Positions 12,471-25,734 are shown, counted from the first letter of the stretch. The stretch is 64,000 bases of DNA from Pardosa pseudoannulata (GCA_032207245.1 CM063510.1:49600595-49664594); one strand, 5' to 3'. Program-made: numbers and translations. Notes: generated by a model from the letters alone, not told the origin.

Positions 12471-14149
12471 GGAATTGGCAACAAAAGTTGTTACTTTCAG
12501 AACTAAGCCTCATCAACTCCTCAGAAAATTTAAAATTTATTCTTTATATATCTCACGTTTGTTTGGTTCATAGATATAATTTATGCAGGAATTTCATTGA
12601 ATCCTGGAGTTTTTACAATCATTTACGTTAAGTTACATTTAAGTACTACTTTAGTCAGCTATGCCACGTCACAACCAATAAACGTGTGATTTAGATTAGG
12701 TGGCCACCAGATCTCGAGCAGATTGGTGACCTTGTGATATAAAAAGTATGATTTCAAATTGAGGTGTGGCAACTTAATAAAAAGCTGATTTCACTCTTAA
12801 GAAATGCTGTTGCAAAGTTTAATTGCACTCTGCCTTGAGTCAGAGGGGTTTCCATTTTCAAAGTTGTCTCCATCAATATTTTATTCATTTTCCTTGCAAA
12901 CATCTGCTAGAATACACAGTTTCAAACATCGCAGTGTACCTGACGACACTCCACTGCAGTGCAAGTTCGATTGTTACCTCTTCTCAATTACATATAGATG
13001 TGCTAAACTTTGTGAACCTCAAATCCAATCTGCTTCACTTATAGTGACCGGCTAGCTTTATTAGCTATTTTATATCTAGCTTTAGACAAATCCCAATGGA
13101 AAAGTCGCATGTATTAAGATCCGAAGGATTTTGAAACTAGAAGTCAAGTAACATGTTCAACACTGGAAAATAGGTTCAGCATTTTCAAGCAATAAACGTT
13201 ATTTCTGGCTCATGTTGAATAGCAATTTTTGTTCCTCTTGATGTCTGAGTATTTCTGTCAAATTTTAAAACTCCCAGTATATTTAGTGTATCTGTCATTT
13301 GCGTATATTTTATATCTAGAGAAAATATGATTATTTTCCTGTCTTACAAAATATGATGCAATATAATTATTTATAAATTTTCCTGGTTTTAGTTTTATTA
13401 AAGCCAGAAAACTAGTAAACTAATTTTAGACTATTTACCATAAAAGAATCATTATACAAATTGCATAGATAAAATATGATATATCGAGAAAATTATATAC
13501 ATAATATTTAAATAAATTTACAGCAATGATTTACATGCATATTGACAGCATATTTTTTATTATGTTCCATACAAGTATTACAATATTACTGGAGCATATC
13601 GAGTACAACATATTTTTGTGCTTAAAAGTAAGATACAATGTAAATACTTGTAGATTTTTGATAGTATTTATTTTTCATTTTGATAATCGTTACACATTTA
13701 ATTTCATATTATCTGCAATCTAAATATTATTGTATTTCTAGAGAAAATCGAATTCAAATATGCAATCATTTTTCACGTTATGCGATGCTCATGTGATTGG
13801 AATATTGAATATGCTCTATCAGCGAAGAAAATTGAAATTCTAGGGCAGTTAATCCTCTCAATGAATCTTAGCAGAATCCACTGACGCAAACTTCTAGGGT
13901 TAACTGCAAAGCTCTCGATAGCGCGGTGAAATTCGATTTAGAAACTTACCTAAAGCTTTTCGCGCAGAAATTGGGTCAAAAGATAAATTATCGTAATTTA
14001 TGCTAGAATGGAAGTTTAGTAGAGGAGATAGAATTAGGATAAGAGTGGATAAAACTTTTGTACTTTCCGAATAGTTGTTTATAATTTTTAAAAGCTTGCA
14101 CGCTATGATTGCACACACCGAGGAATATTTAAATTGCACCATAATCACC

Positions 14150-14151
<2 letters not shown>

Positions 14152-14214
<63 letters not shown>

Positions 14215-14230
14215 GTATATGTATATGTAT
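14152..14230. repeat. (TA)n microsatellite
   Basis: Pure TA repeat of about 57 bp followed by TATG/TACA variants. The ORF read through it encodes only alternating Tyr-Ile and is not a gene. Confidence 0.95.
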
Positions 14231-14941
14231 AAATATGTAATATCAATATCTAAGCCCCTAAAATCTATCCAAAATCATCCGTTTTCCACATTCATTATAA
14301 AGTTTCTCAGTCATAGTTTGTACTTTTTTGAAATGCGTATAACAATAAATATTAATTAAATAATTAATTTATTCTTGCTCTATCGGTTATATGTAACTAT
14401 AATATTATAACTGTCATGTATATACTAATATTTTAACTGAGATGTTCATAATTTTGATAATGATAGCTGAAATACATCATAACAATCATAAATATAAAAA
14501 TAGAAATACTTGTTAGGTTAATGAAACACCTATATTTTAAAATATTTATATAGTACATAAATATAGTAATAATTTTTATGGTATTAGGCGTATTTATGAA
14601 AAATAATAAGATCTTTTAGCGTTTAATATTAATTTACAAATATATACTACATATATTTTAAAAAAATTGGTGTTACTTCAAAATAGAGTACCCCTTAGCG
14701 AATTTGGCAATTTGGCAAAACAGAAATATATAAAGGAAATTCATTTTTAGTTTTAATTGTGAAAAGCAATGAAATGAAACTAAAAACAAGTAAGAAACCA
14801 AGCTGTTTACCATTCTTTTAATCAATGAATTTAATTTCTCAAAATTTATAAGAAATGAGAATTCGGCGTTTTTAATATATAACAAAAGGATTACACAAGA
14901 AGAGCAGGATACTAAAATAATATAAATTAAAATATACTCAC

Positions 14942-14950
14942 GGTTTTTTT

Positions 14951-14997
<47 letters not shown>
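14942..14997. repeat. Poly(T) tract, 46 T uninterrupted
   Basis: T46 at 14952-14997, preceded by T7G. On the minus strand it is a long poly(A), as left by retroposition. The sequence that would precede it (15000-15085 read backwards) shows no family I recognise, and no target duplication is evident. It may be a simple homopolymer expansion. Confidence 0.9.
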
Positions 14998-14998
<1 letters not shown>

Positions 14999-17900
14999 AC
15001 ATTACGAGATCAATAGAAAAATATTCCGTTGCCATGCTTAGAGCTTTATAGCCAAGTTGGCGGGGGGAACCTTGTTCTGGTATAAAACCGAAATTTTATT
15101 CACTTTAATTCCATAAGGTAATAAAATTATTATTAACAAAATAAGGCTTATGTATATAATATTAAATTTATAATTGTTAGAAATGGAAGTAATTCTATGA
15201 TTTAGACCGAAACATTATTCTACTGTGTATGACATTAATAGGGAAAGAACCATAATGACATGAAATCGTTTGTAATTTCATTTTACCAATTATAACTCAA
15301 TTAAAGTAATGCTTTTTATTAACCGTTTCTATTGTGCAAATAAATTTTTTCAATTATTTTATGGAATAAATATATAAAAAGTATGTTAAGTCTTTTGTAG
15401 ATGTGGTGCTTAACAGTTCGATTACAAAGTATATTTTTAGCATTGTTACAAGTACAGTTTGCAATTAAATAAGAATTTTTCATTCTGTAATGCAACAAAA
15501 ATTCTCCCCTGGTCATTTTTATGTAAGAAGCAAATATATAACATAAATGAAAAAATTATACTGATTGTTAAAATTATATTTTTCTATATAGAAAAAAATA
15601 AGTATTACTCATTTTAAAAAGGACGAAATCCACTCATATAAATTGCATTTTTATTAAACTTTTGTTTCTGCTATAAAGAAGAAACTTATATAAATCATCT
15701 TTACAAATTACTATAAATGATATTTTTTGAAAGAAGTTTCTTTCAGAAAGTTTCGAAAGAATTTCTGTAGAAAATCAGTTTAAAAATTCTACGATTTATA
15801 TTATACTCACGTTATCTTTTTACTCAATCATTTTTAATACTTTCATCATAAAATATTAAAGTTTAAAAAAAAATTATTTGCTTCATAGCATTAAAGTAAA
15901 TTTTTACTCTATAGGTGTCTTATAAATGTAGTAAATGCTACCAACTTCCGTCAATTGTCTGCACCCATAAGTAGATTTGTCATTTTACAGTATATCTGAA
16001 AACGACATAACTGTCTCCTCTACAATCTTTATTTAGTTCTTCTGTAATATCCAATGCTTTAATAACATTTCCTCCGTATAATCTAATCATTTAAAATAAG
16101 AAAATAGTCTTCCTTACCACTTAGTTCCTGAGAATTCGGTTTCAAGTTTCTGAAACCTAATAACATTTGAGATTCAGATAATTTATCACAGTTCCCTTTT
16201 CATGTCTTATGAGAGATAAGAACTAAAACCTTTAAAATGATCTTTTATAGCTTTAGAAATCTTGTTAAGTTTTTTTTCTGAAGCAAAATCTCGTTGGCAA
16301 GCTAAATGGTGCATGATTAATGTAAGCTCATGAATGAAAATTATTCATTGAATGATATTAATAGCTTTTATCATTTCATTAATTTTGGAGCTTAAAAAAT
16401 TTATAGCATATTTTTGTGTTCATTCTATTCGTTGATAGTGTTTAATATTACTTTCATCCTTCTATGTTTTAAAGATAATTACTTTTTACTAAATTTCTAT
16501 AATTTATACAAGTGATGAACGTGAGGCCTCCCCAACAACTAACGATTTTCTTAATATTTACTTACATTGGTTAGGATAGTTTGAAAATTAATAGGATTAA
16601 ATAAAGAAGATAAAAAATGAAGGATTCAGTGACCACTAATGGTACAAACCGATTTCATATTTCAAATGTTCGAATGCCACGTAGAGGAAATTGGTTAATC
16701 TACTACATGAGGTGATATATAAATATTTAATTATTAGAAAATAATTAGAGATTAGTATTATAACAAGTTATTAATCTTACATAAATACAAAAATTTTTTA
16801 TGGGGATATTTAGGTTTAATAACAATCTTTTTGTATTGTTACTGTATAATACAATATCTTGAGAAAAGCGTAGAAAAGCTAGGATAGTTTCACATAAGTC
16901 AGTTTTATAGGTGTATAAACTTATGAGGCTTTCTTTATTACTGCCTACTTTATGTGGCTTCTAATGATTAAAAGGTTCTCCAGCTCTGATGTATAGAGCA
17001 TAAACTGTAATTAACTTTAGAGTTCTAGAAAAGCATTATTTTATACAGGTCATAGTTTTAGAAGGTCTGCAAATTCACTTACTATATGTTTTTGCTCATT
17101 TTTAAAATGTATCTTGGATTGTATCTATATATACTTTGGTGTTATTTTAAAATATGTATTATCCCAAGACAAAATAATTTTTTTCATATATAGTTCTGTT
17201 TTCATAAATAATTTTATGTATATCTCAGAATTTTATTTTAAGCCACTAGTTCTATATTAAATTGTATAATATAATTGACTATTTTTACATGACCCTAGAT
17301 TTTTTGTGACTATAGCTGGCAAAAATCCTTGTTTTCACTATGAAAGAGATGTTTGTGATCTCAGCGAAATGTTGTAAATAATCTGAATACAATAGTATAA
17401 CATACAGCTTTGTTTGATTATGTTAATTGTAGCCTTCGAAAACATAATTATTTTTTATCAGTTAAAGCAATTGAAAATATTTGTAACATAATGCCCTCAG
17501 GTAAATTCCATTTATCTTTTCTTCCGAAATTTATTAAGACATCTCAGTTACAATTTTTGCCACAAATCATCTTTTGCGAGCATAAAATGTTCAAATTTAT
17601 TATTCTGGTAAATTACTTTTAGAAGTTATCAACTGCCCTTGTATCAAATATTTTAGTGTTATCGTCGTATAACAATGTGTCAATTACCGTAATTGAAACA
17701 AAGAATAGCAAATATTATTTATAGTACCAGACCAAACTGTAAAGCTTAAATAAATTATCTTATTCGGGGTATTTTTATGCCCTTATTGGCATAATTAGTT
17801 TTTATTTATATTTATATTTAATGATATAGGTTGCGTATCATTAAATTGACTCGGCCAAACTTCTAAATCTTTTAAACCCTATTTTAAAAATACTAAAGCA

Positions 17901-19155
17901 CTTTGAATTATATTTCTCTTCTTAGCCAGAAACATTTACAAATATTCCCCAACACTTTGCTTTAAAAAATATGCATAAAATAGGAGAAACAGTAAAGATC
18001 TAATTCACCTGGAAAGGAGATAATTATAGGAGATATATGTTCCAAAAGTTATTATTTATCCTGCTAAAGAAATTTATCGTCGAAAAAACAAGACAAATTC
18101 GGTCAAAACTCATTTTTACAAAAATTATTTTCAACATAAATTTTTATAAGGAGGATAACAAGAAACTAACAATGCATAAAACATATTTAAGATGTACTTT
18201 TTCTTAGTACGAATATGTGTATTAGATGTCTAAAGACGTTTATTACGAGCTAGCACGTATATCAATTTAAAAAAGCAGCGTGTATAGACATGCAGATGAA
18301 TATTACATGCACAGGCAACAGTTTAGTTATTGAAAAACAATATAATTTTAATGACACCCTCAAAAATGTGTCTAGCGAACAGAAGATTATCATTTATCGC
18401 TACGTTATTTCCGAAAAACGGGTAAAAGCAACTTAAGTCTAATAACACTCTCCCATCTGACACATTACGACTGGGAAATAATTCATTGAATATAAGAAGC
18501 TAGTTTTGAATATCCACTTTAGGGATAATAATTATATTATATACACATATAATGTACAATGTACACATATGTATAACGTGGTGTATATATGTGTATGCAT
18601 ATTCATAGGAATTTGCGTATCTTGTGTTTTATTTATCTGAAGAGAAATATTTACGTGAAGAGTTGTGCATTGTTCAAATTCATCTCTTTCGTGCAAGCAA
18701 ATCATCATTGCGTTGAATCACATGCCAATCTTTGCAACACAAATACATTCTATTCGTAAGAGTATTTTCGTGTTCACTTAGATTTGCTGCGCACTCATTT
18801 ACTCCGCATGTAAATCTAGAGGAATGGAAAATATGTCACTGGTTCCTGAAGGGAAGTACATTCAATACTTTTAAAGTTCAACAGCCTGTCGCTTACCTTG
18901 AAATTTGTTACAGCAATAATTTTTCTTTCTGTGAAATATTTTTGTGAAGTAAAACTATTTTATGCAAGATTCAGTATTTTATTCTGAAGATCTTAAAGTT
19001 TAAAAAGGTATTATTTTTTAGAAATTTACAATTTGATTGGAATTGTATTATTTCGGGAAATAATCTAGGCCATAATAAGAAGAAAATCTTAGTTGATATG
19101 AATATTTAGAAGTTTCATAGCAAATAAAGTTGTCAGGATATTGATTGTGAAATAT

Positions 19156-19490
19156 GTTTGTTGTTGTTGCTGTGATGCCTCTTGAACAAACCAAGAACGA
19201 TTGAGCCATACACTACTCGTATTAAGGCAAAGTGGTGGGACTTTCTTTTCAAGGAGCACTGCTAGGATGAAAGAACGACTTTTCTCAAGTGCCTTGTCAT
19301 AAATTTGAAGCAGGAACGAAGCAGAAGACCCATAGATTTGGCCTGCCACCCTCAAAGGTATTGACGACCCTATTTTACTTGTCCAGTCACCTTTAACGAA
19401 CACCGCGGATCTTAGGCCGGCTCGTGCTACGCACCCGCAACCTCTCAGTTGCGAGATCGTTGCCTTTGCCGACTGAGCTACCGGGGCTCA
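19156..19490 (-). mobile_element. SINE, family B, most complete copy
   Basis: Read on the minus strand it starts with a tRNA-like head: GCCCCGGTAGCTCAGTCGGC contains a perfect polymerase III A box (TAGCTCAGTCGG), followed by AAAGGCAACGATCTCGCAAC and a degraded B-box region. The non-tRNA body then follows (CCTAAGATCCGCGGTGTTCG, TTCCTGCTTCAAATTTATGA, GTCGTTCTTTCATCCTAGCA). The element ends in an AAC-type tail (CAACAACAACAAAC). The 104- and 64-codon minus ORFs here are SINE sequence and not genes. Such elements are copied in trans by a LINE. Which LINE cannot be told from this sequence. Confidence 0.8.
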
Positions 19491-21139
19491 AAATAGGTTT
19501 CAAATATAAATTGAAAGGAATGTAATTCGAAAATAAAGATATCATTAAACGTTTAATAGTATACACACCAAATATGTGGTCACTCATCGCAATACATCAT
19601 GTTTCCCGGAGGAGACTACACTAAAGCATTTAGAATATTTTGCTGATAAACCGAATAATTTAAAATTCGTGTCGCAATCACAGTGCATGTCCCAATACAG
19701 TTGCTCAATCAACTCAACAAAATGGATTGCATGAATATTCTTTACTGATATTCTATACATCGATTACAGAATTGATTACCGATATGGTGGTTGCTTATGG
19801 TGGCTGTAACTGTGAGTATTGTTAATACTTTACAATTGTTAACGATATTAACATTATTCCTGGATTTTTAAGAATGGGAAAGAGTTTATATAACTATTTC
19901 CAACGTTAAAAAATAAATTACTAATGTTATGTAATATAATATTAAAAAATAAGTAAAAGTTCTGCGAATCATTTTTTTTTTAATTTTTACTCCTTAGCTC
20001 TTTTGTGGGACATTTTTTACACCCAGGAGTTAAGTGTGTGGGTTCATATAAGTATTACATATATGTCTATATTTAAGCATTTTCTACCTTCACCAGTTGG
20101 ATGATTTTACAAGTCATTGAATTCTCTTGCATGGAGAATTATGCTAATTAATTAGAAGTAGGAAAACAGCTGTCGACTTCGTTTCTCTCGCTACTGTTAC
20201 ATTATTTACGTATACATTCAATTTTAAGCTATATTTTGAAATTAAGACTTTACCTTCTCGAATAACTTAGAAATGGCATCGTAACGTTTTTTTTTTCTTT
20301 TTTTTTAGGAAATAATAATACAAACATCTATAGCAAAAAATAAAATTTCAGTTTTTTATGTAGAGTAAATCTTTGAAAAATTGAACATTGCTGATGTGAT
20401 TCATCGGAATGTAATCGTTTCAAAAGACATTTATTAAAGTTATGTAAGAAAATATTTAATCTTTAAATGTTTTGATGACATATCTATTCTGAAACGAAAA
20501 CTCATTCTCTTAAATTTCGCAATAAAATCAGACATTTTATTTGTTACGATTTTGTGCACTCTTAAAAAAAGAATTGGCTAATTCTATGAAAAATATTCGA
20601 TTCAGTTCACAAAGTTAACGTTCTTCATAAAATATTTATGCGGTCTTTAATAGTAAAACCGGATTTTCCACTCCTTTATTTAGATTTAGTCATTGGAACA
20701 TCGAATATGGCTCTGAGGATTCATCTATTTATATCAAAAGGACCGGTTTGTATCTCTAAACGATATTTTAAGATTATGGAAGTTGCATCGGCTATTCATA
20801 TTGTTTCACAAAGAATCGTATTGTGATTTCTTATGTCATCGATTAGTTAAATAGAAATAGATAAGTGGAGGACTTAAAGCCTCGATAAAGCCTTTTATGC
20901 ATTTACATGGGAAAGAATATTTGTAGGAATAATTTGATTCAATGGATTTTCTTTTGTTGCAGTTAAGTGCACACCATAAAAATTAATTCTCTGCAAAGTT
21001 TAATTCAAAGGCAAAGATAGAAATGATTTTTAAAATAAATGATTTAAATAAATGATTTTCAAAATGAACAAATTTCTTTCTAGCTTAAAAGATGTTATTT
21101 ACTTATAAATAAAAATATTTAAATCATAAAACTTAATGT

Positions 21140-21142
<3 letters not shown>
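19491..21142. other. AT-rich DNA, no gene seen
   Basis: No element or coding region supported. A 62-codon ORF at 20638-20826 has no recognisable motif. Confidence 0.55.

Positions 21143-21186
<44 letters not shown>
21143..21186. repeat. (TA)n microsatellite left of a solo LTR
   Basis: Pure TA repeat directly abutting the end of the LTR-like element at 21187. Confidence 0.95.
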
Positions 21187-21192
<6 letters not shown>

Positions 21193-21528
21193 GATCCAGT
21201 GTTAAGGAGAATGGAATAATTAGTCCTTCTTAGTAATAATAAGTTTATTAAATCATAGTTTCATTTAAAAGTGAAACTTGTGCCATTTTTGTTAATTCAT
21301 GGCGAAACTAAGCGTGGAAAGGTGTTGACAGCTGAATATCCATAACTGAAGTTCTCGCTTGATTAATCCTCAATTTCCTGTGAAGCATCTCTACACCTGA
21401 CCTCATTACTCCAAAATGTTACGCAAGCCTGGGTCTTTTTCATTTATTTTATTATTATGAAAGAGTTCTCTTTTTAAAATTGTTTATAAGTAAGGTAATT
21501 TCCAACCACCCCCTTTTTAGACCTGTTA
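21187..21528 (-). mobile_element. Solo LTR, TA-targeting family, copy 1 (342 bp)
   Basis: One of three copies in the window, 342, 340 and 337 bp long, and this constancy supports real element ends. On the minus strand the family runs from TGTYAGGTYTAAAAA (here degraded to TAACAGGTCTAAAAA) to CTTAACACTGGATCATTTCA, that is TG...CA ends as in LTRs. It has AATAAA-type signals (ATAATAAAATAAATGAAAA and TTTAATAAACTTATT) and no ORF. Both sides are TA-rich. LTR retrotransposons of the Ty3/gypsy class often choose alternating TA targets, and solo LTRs arise by recombination between the two LTRs. No primer-binding site or internal sequence is present, so the class assignment is inference. Confidence 0.6.
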
Positions 21529-21579
21529 TATTTATATATATATAAACAAAAACCTCATCTCATATTATATATATATATA

Positions 21580-21667
<88 letters not shown>
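21529..21667. repeat. (TA)n inside a 16-bp inverted repeat
   Basis: The long TA tract (21565-21665) is bracketed by AAACCTCATCTCATAT (21550-21565) and its inverted copy ATATGAGATGAGGTTT (21665-21680). The right arm is the start of the 390-bp repeat at 21668. The left arm is therefore a stub of the same element end in the opposite orientation. Either a second, deleted copy once lay to the left, or the end was copied across the TA tract during replication or repair. Confidence 0.8.
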
Positions 21668-21672
<5 letters not shown>

Positions 21673-22051
21673 TGAGGTTTGTGTCTCAGCTCAAATTAAG
21701 TTCAGAGCTGATAAGTCAATCTGCAGTGCTTCGTTTTCACCGTAGAGGATAAAAACCAAGTAAAATGCTTTCATCAAACTAACAAAGTTTATTCAGACAT
21801 CAACTCTCACGAACGAAATTTTCTCAAAACCTGTACATCGTGGTTATATTGTTGTTTATGCCAACCAATCAGAGTTTAATTTCATAAGTCACATGGATGA
21901 CGCCGATGACTTAGTTTAAGCTTCAGAATCTAGCGGAAGAAAGCCGCTGGGGAAAGAAAAGACATTCACTAAGGTAGCTAGAAAGGATCGCCAGAAAAGG
22001 TAGAATAGAAACAGAAAATTAATTCAAGATAGACATAATTACTTTAGTAAA

Positions 22052-22057
<6 letters not shown>
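21668..22057 (+). mobile_element. TA-flanked repeat family 2, copy 1 (about 390 bp)
   Basis: Bounded on both sides by (TA)n. Starts TGAGATGAGGTTTGTGTCTC. Shares ordered blocks with 34218-34620: AAAACCTGTACATCGTGG, AACCAATCAGAG, GATGACGCCGATGACTTAG, AGGATCGCCAGAAAAGGTAG, AGACATAATTACTTTAG and AAATTTTTA. On the minus strand it has CCAAT-box-like, TATA-like and AATAAA-like words in LTR order (GATTGGTTGG, AATATAACCACG, CTGAATAAACTTTG), but no TG...CA pair fits that orientation. Class unknown: LTR-like or a TA-targeting non-autonomous DNA element. Confidence 0.55.
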
Positions 22058-22097
<40 letters not shown>

Positions 22098-22112
22098 TAC
22101 ACACATATATAC

Positions 22113-22148
<36 letters not shown>

Positions 22149-22155
22149 TTGTGTA
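22058..22155. repeat. (TA)n/(CA)n/(TG)n compound microsatellite
   Basis: TA repeat with a short ACACAC insert, then TATATG grading into a (GT)n run, directly right of the TA-flanked repeat. Confidence 0.95.
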
Positions 22156-22597
22156 CATATAATCATGTAAATGTGTATATGTGTTTACGTATAAGTATTA
22201 CGTGAATATTTATTCTTTTAATTCGCATTAAGTCTGTATCTATTTCCTGTATCTATAGTCCGTATAAATTTTCTATTCAATAGTTTAATTTTAAATGAAA
22301 AATTAATTTAAAGGTGAATAAGCAATCATATAAATTAGATGAAACGGTAACAAAAACTTAATCTGAAAAATAGTCTACTTGAAAGCATTAGAGCTTCATC
22401 TTGATATTAAGTATATGGTTCTAATGAATGTACAAAACACTGCACAGGAAGGTATAAACGTGGTTTTGTGTGGGTTAAGAGAAAGTGCAAGCACTGCTAG
22501 TCATAAAAATATTTTTTGTATTTACTGTTTTTATTCTTATTCGATACAAAAGATTAAAATATATTTTAATGAATATCTCTACTGAGATTTGTTACTG

Positions 22598-22895
22598 GAG
22601 GGTTCCGGGTTTGGGGCTTAAAACAGCCTAAGATCCGCCATGTTCGTTAATAGAGACTGCAGCATGTAAAATAGGTTCGTGGTCGCAACATCCTCAAAGT
22701 TCTCAAACGATACCTGGCGGGGGGGGGGGTAGCAGACCAAGATTGGGAGTTTTCTGCTTGTTCCCTGTTTCTAAATTACGAGAATCGACTGGAGCAAAGT
22801 CGTTCTTTCACTCTAGTGCAGTTCGTCAAACGAAAAGTGCACCCTTTTGCCTTAATTCGTGTTGCTGAGGCTCACTTGATTTGCTCGTCCAAAAG
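22598..22895 (+). mobile_element. SINE, family B, copy truncated in the tRNA head
   Basis: Begins in the B-box region (GGGTTCCGGGTTTGGGGC) and so lacks the A box. The body follows the family order: CCTAAGATCCGCCATGTTCG, GTAAAATAGGTTCG, CAAAGTTCTCAAACGATA, TTCCCTGTTTCTAAATTACG, and AAGTCGTTCTTTCACTCTAG. It is followed by ACATTAACAACATAAC, a remnant of the AAC tail. A run of ten or more G (about 22719-22730) interrupts the middle. Confidence 0.75.
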
Positions 22896-23457
22896 GCATT
22901 GTGCAATAACATTAACAACATAACTTGCTAAATAAACAATTTGCATAATTCCTATTAAAAAACCGTATTTATTTCTTTTCAACACTTAATCACATTTATT
23001 CAATTATTCATGTCTAAAGATTTTTTTTAACCTCAGGGTCTATGTAAATATTTCCTCTCTTAGATAGTCTTTTAAGTCTTCAGACAGAGAGAAATGATTT
23101 ATCTCTATTTGTGATAGTAAAAAGATATTTTTCTTTTCTTAGCAAAATATCCGTTTCTCAATCAAATCCTTATACAAGTGTTTAAATGGGAATTTTCTTT
23201 TAATTAAGTGAAAATCTAAAGAGACTTGATTTGAATAGACAGAGGTAGTTTACCAAGTGATTAGATGCGTGTGTACGCATATTTTTACATCTGAAGTGTT
23301 TAATTTTAAACTAAACATTAGTTTACCCGTTTCTCTGTTCTATATATGACATGTAATATACATATCTTAGACTTTATTCTCTTGTATATCACTTGTTACA
23401 CAATGATAAAGCATATAAATATATGAAATCTTGTATGTATATATGTATTTATATATA

Positions 23458-23797
23458 TGTCAGGTTTAAAAATGGGGATTCATAATTAAGGGAGTTATAA
23501 TAAAAAATAGTTGGGACTCATTAACGATAACGTAATAGGAGAAATACTCACCCTCGAGAGGAACTACACAGTAAAGAAGCTGACGCGGAAATAGACAACT
23601 AAATTTGCTTAAGTAGCAACTACTAAACGGACACTTCTAGGAAGGAATTTGGCTGGTAAAATCAACCACGCCTGTCGTCGAAAAAATGAGAACAAAGGAT
23701 ACCTAAATGGCATAGCAATTGCTAGAAGGAGTACAATCAAGAAGTTTTTATATATGAAATCAATTGTCTTTCATGCCTTAACTAGTCGTCCTTGTCA
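23458..23797 (+). mobile_element. Solo LTR, TA-targeting family, copy 3 (340 bp)
   Basis: Starts TGTCAGGTTTAAAAATGGGG directly after TATATATA. Ends CCTTAACTAGTCGTCCTTGTCA (about 23776-23797), matching the end CCTTAACACTGGACCATGTCA of the copy at 51777-52113. The length from TG to CA is 340 bp, as in the other two copies. The interior is more diverged but keeps TTATAATAAAAAATAG and GGGACTC. The 69-codon ORF at 23649-23858 crosses its right end and is therefore not a gene. Confidence 0.55.
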
Positions 23798-23944
23798 GAT
23801 AAATATGTATCATACTAAACATGATAAATTTTATATCACATGGGATGAACAAGCGTAAAAAGCATTAAATATGGATATCAGATATGATGATCAAGTTATG
23901 TTAAAAAGATTAATAAAAAAGAAAGTCTAACAAAGCTTAACAAA

Positions 23945-24330
23945 ATTATAATTTTCAAAACTGTCTACATTTATCACATTATATGTGATGTGCGCTGTAG
24001 TAAAAAGTTAAAAATGTGAACAAGAAATTAAATGTAATAAATCGGATTAAACTTTAAGAAAACTCTAATTTATAGAACTGTCTACATTTACCACACGATA
24101 TGTAATGTACAGAATAGGAAAGAGTAAAAAAGCTGAAAAATAAAGGAAATCTGACATATCAGATGAAAAGTTAACAAAAATTTTATTTCTAAACCTCTCT
24201 ATATTTACCACATCCAGATAGGGAAAGCTATAAATAGATTAATAACGAATGAAATCTACCAAATAAAAAGAAATATTAATTAAAATTTAATCTCTAAAGC
24301 AGTCTACATTACTACAATCCCCTGATTTTG
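23945..24330 (+). repeat. Sub-repeats of about 117 bp within the array
   Basis: The block ACTGTCTACATTTA.CACA recurs at about 23960, 24077, 24194 and 24299 (spacing 117, 117, 105), each preceded by a TAACAAAAATTTTAATT.CTAAA-like stretch and followed by GATATGTAATGT-like and AGATAGGGAAAG-like words. Four local copies, moderately diverged. Confidence 0.6.
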
Positions 24331-25382
24331 AGACTACCTGACGCCTATTCTAAGTATATAAAACACTAAAGAGAATTATCTAAAAACTGGTTTATTTGTG
24401 GAATAAAAGGAAGGGCCTACACAACTAGTTATAAATAGACTTACTTTTATATCTACTTCCTCTTTCCATATATGATATATAACACAAAATAAATATTTTA
24501 ATTATTGAAAATGTGTTGAAAATTATAATTTACTAAGTAAGCAACTCACATTACACGTATGCAAAAATAAAAACTGTATTATATTTCTCAGTAACATTCT
24601 ATATACATGGAGATTTTAACCTTCAAGTTTACGTAAACAAAATTTCTCTTTTATGCATAGAATCGACAGTTAATGGCGATAAATGGCTTTATAAAACTAT
24701 GAAAATAACTAAATTCTTTCTCTCTATTACAGAGAGTAAACAGGTCTTTTTCTCTTTAGACTAAATCAGCAGTTTCTTTTACAAGTCATTACATACGTGC
24801 TCTTGAATGCATTTTTTCTTAAAGCTTTAAAACTAATTTGAAAAACATTAAAATAGATTAAAGTTGAATATGATCAAGTATCGAGTTCGTACGATTGACC
24901 CATTCATGTATTTCTTCCTATGGATAGTTTAATTGTAAACTAAACATAATTAAAAGGAATTAGAAATAAAATATGATAGGGTATGAAAATCTAACAAAAA
25001 GTAATGTTCTAAAATTATTTACCTTTACCATTTGAATTTCATTTAAAATTATGTATGTATGAGTTCAGAACGCTAAATAAAATCAGCTAAAATCTGCTTC
25101 GTTGTGGGTCATGATAAAGTGCTTAGATTGTAAGTCCTAAAAATGCAATGTTGTATATTCATTTAATTTATTGCTTATTTCATATTTTAAATTAAATAAA
25201 TGTTTTACAAATTATAATATTTAAATTAACAGTTTTAAATTTGCAAAGAAAAAAATGTATGTATTTTCAGTCAAATGCTATTTACGTGAAGATTTTCACC
25301 ACGGAATCTTTGCACACATTTTTTTCTTGAACACTAGATTTACGGACCAATTAGACCAATTTGAGTCATTAAAAATTTGATC

Positions 25383-25484
<102 letters not shown>

Positions 25485-25673
25485 AATTTAATATCACTTT
25501 TAAAAAGCATACGTTGGTTTTAGTTAAGTAATAAAATATATATAAACTTTCATTCCTCTTCCCCGCAGACCCTTTCATTTCGCATTATCAAATGTGGTAT
25601 ACCTATTTTCACGGTTGTGAGCCAATTTGACTCATAGAATGTATATAAAAATAAATAAATATAGTAATAAATG

Positions 25674-25734
25674 TAGTATAAAGTATATAAAGTATAGTAT
25701 AAAGTATATAAAGTATAGTATAAAGTATATATAG
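25674..25734. repeat. 21-bp minisatellite, about 2.9 copies
   Basis: Unit TAGTATAAAGTATATAAAGT plus A, repeated at 25674, 25695 and 25716, the last copy incomplete. It lies inside the piggyBac-type element. The repetitive Ile-Leu-Tyr peptide read on the minus strand is a by-product. Confidence 0.9.

Larger units (their letters stand above)
12471..19155. other. Long AT-rich stretch, no gene seen
   Basis: No coding region supported. The block at about 12640-13070 is a little richer in G and C and carries overlapping 73- and 83-codon ORFs in different frames, without known motifs. At 13845-13856 and 13897-13908 a near inverted repeat occurs (GCAGTTAATCCT against AGGGTTAACTGC). The (TA)n at 14152-14208 and poly(T) at 14952-14997 are listed separately. 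The remainder (15.1-19.1 kb) shows nothing beyond simple AT-rich sequence. Confidence 0.55.

Noticed and set aside
13845..13908. Short inverted repeat around GTTAAC as element ends
   Set aside because: 12-bp arms with a mismatch and only about 40 bp between them. Nothing outside supports a mobile element.
14942..15085. Processed pseudogene or retrocopy with poly(A) on the minus strand
   Set aside because: Only the homopolymer supports it. The adjoining sequence is unrecognised and no target duplication was seen.
19089..19587. Minus-strand ORFs of 104 and 64 codons as genes
   Set aside because: They lie within SINE family B sequence.
23945..24330. CRISPR-like array
   Set aside because: The repeats are long (about 117 bp), diverged and without distinct spacers, in eukaryotic-type DNA.
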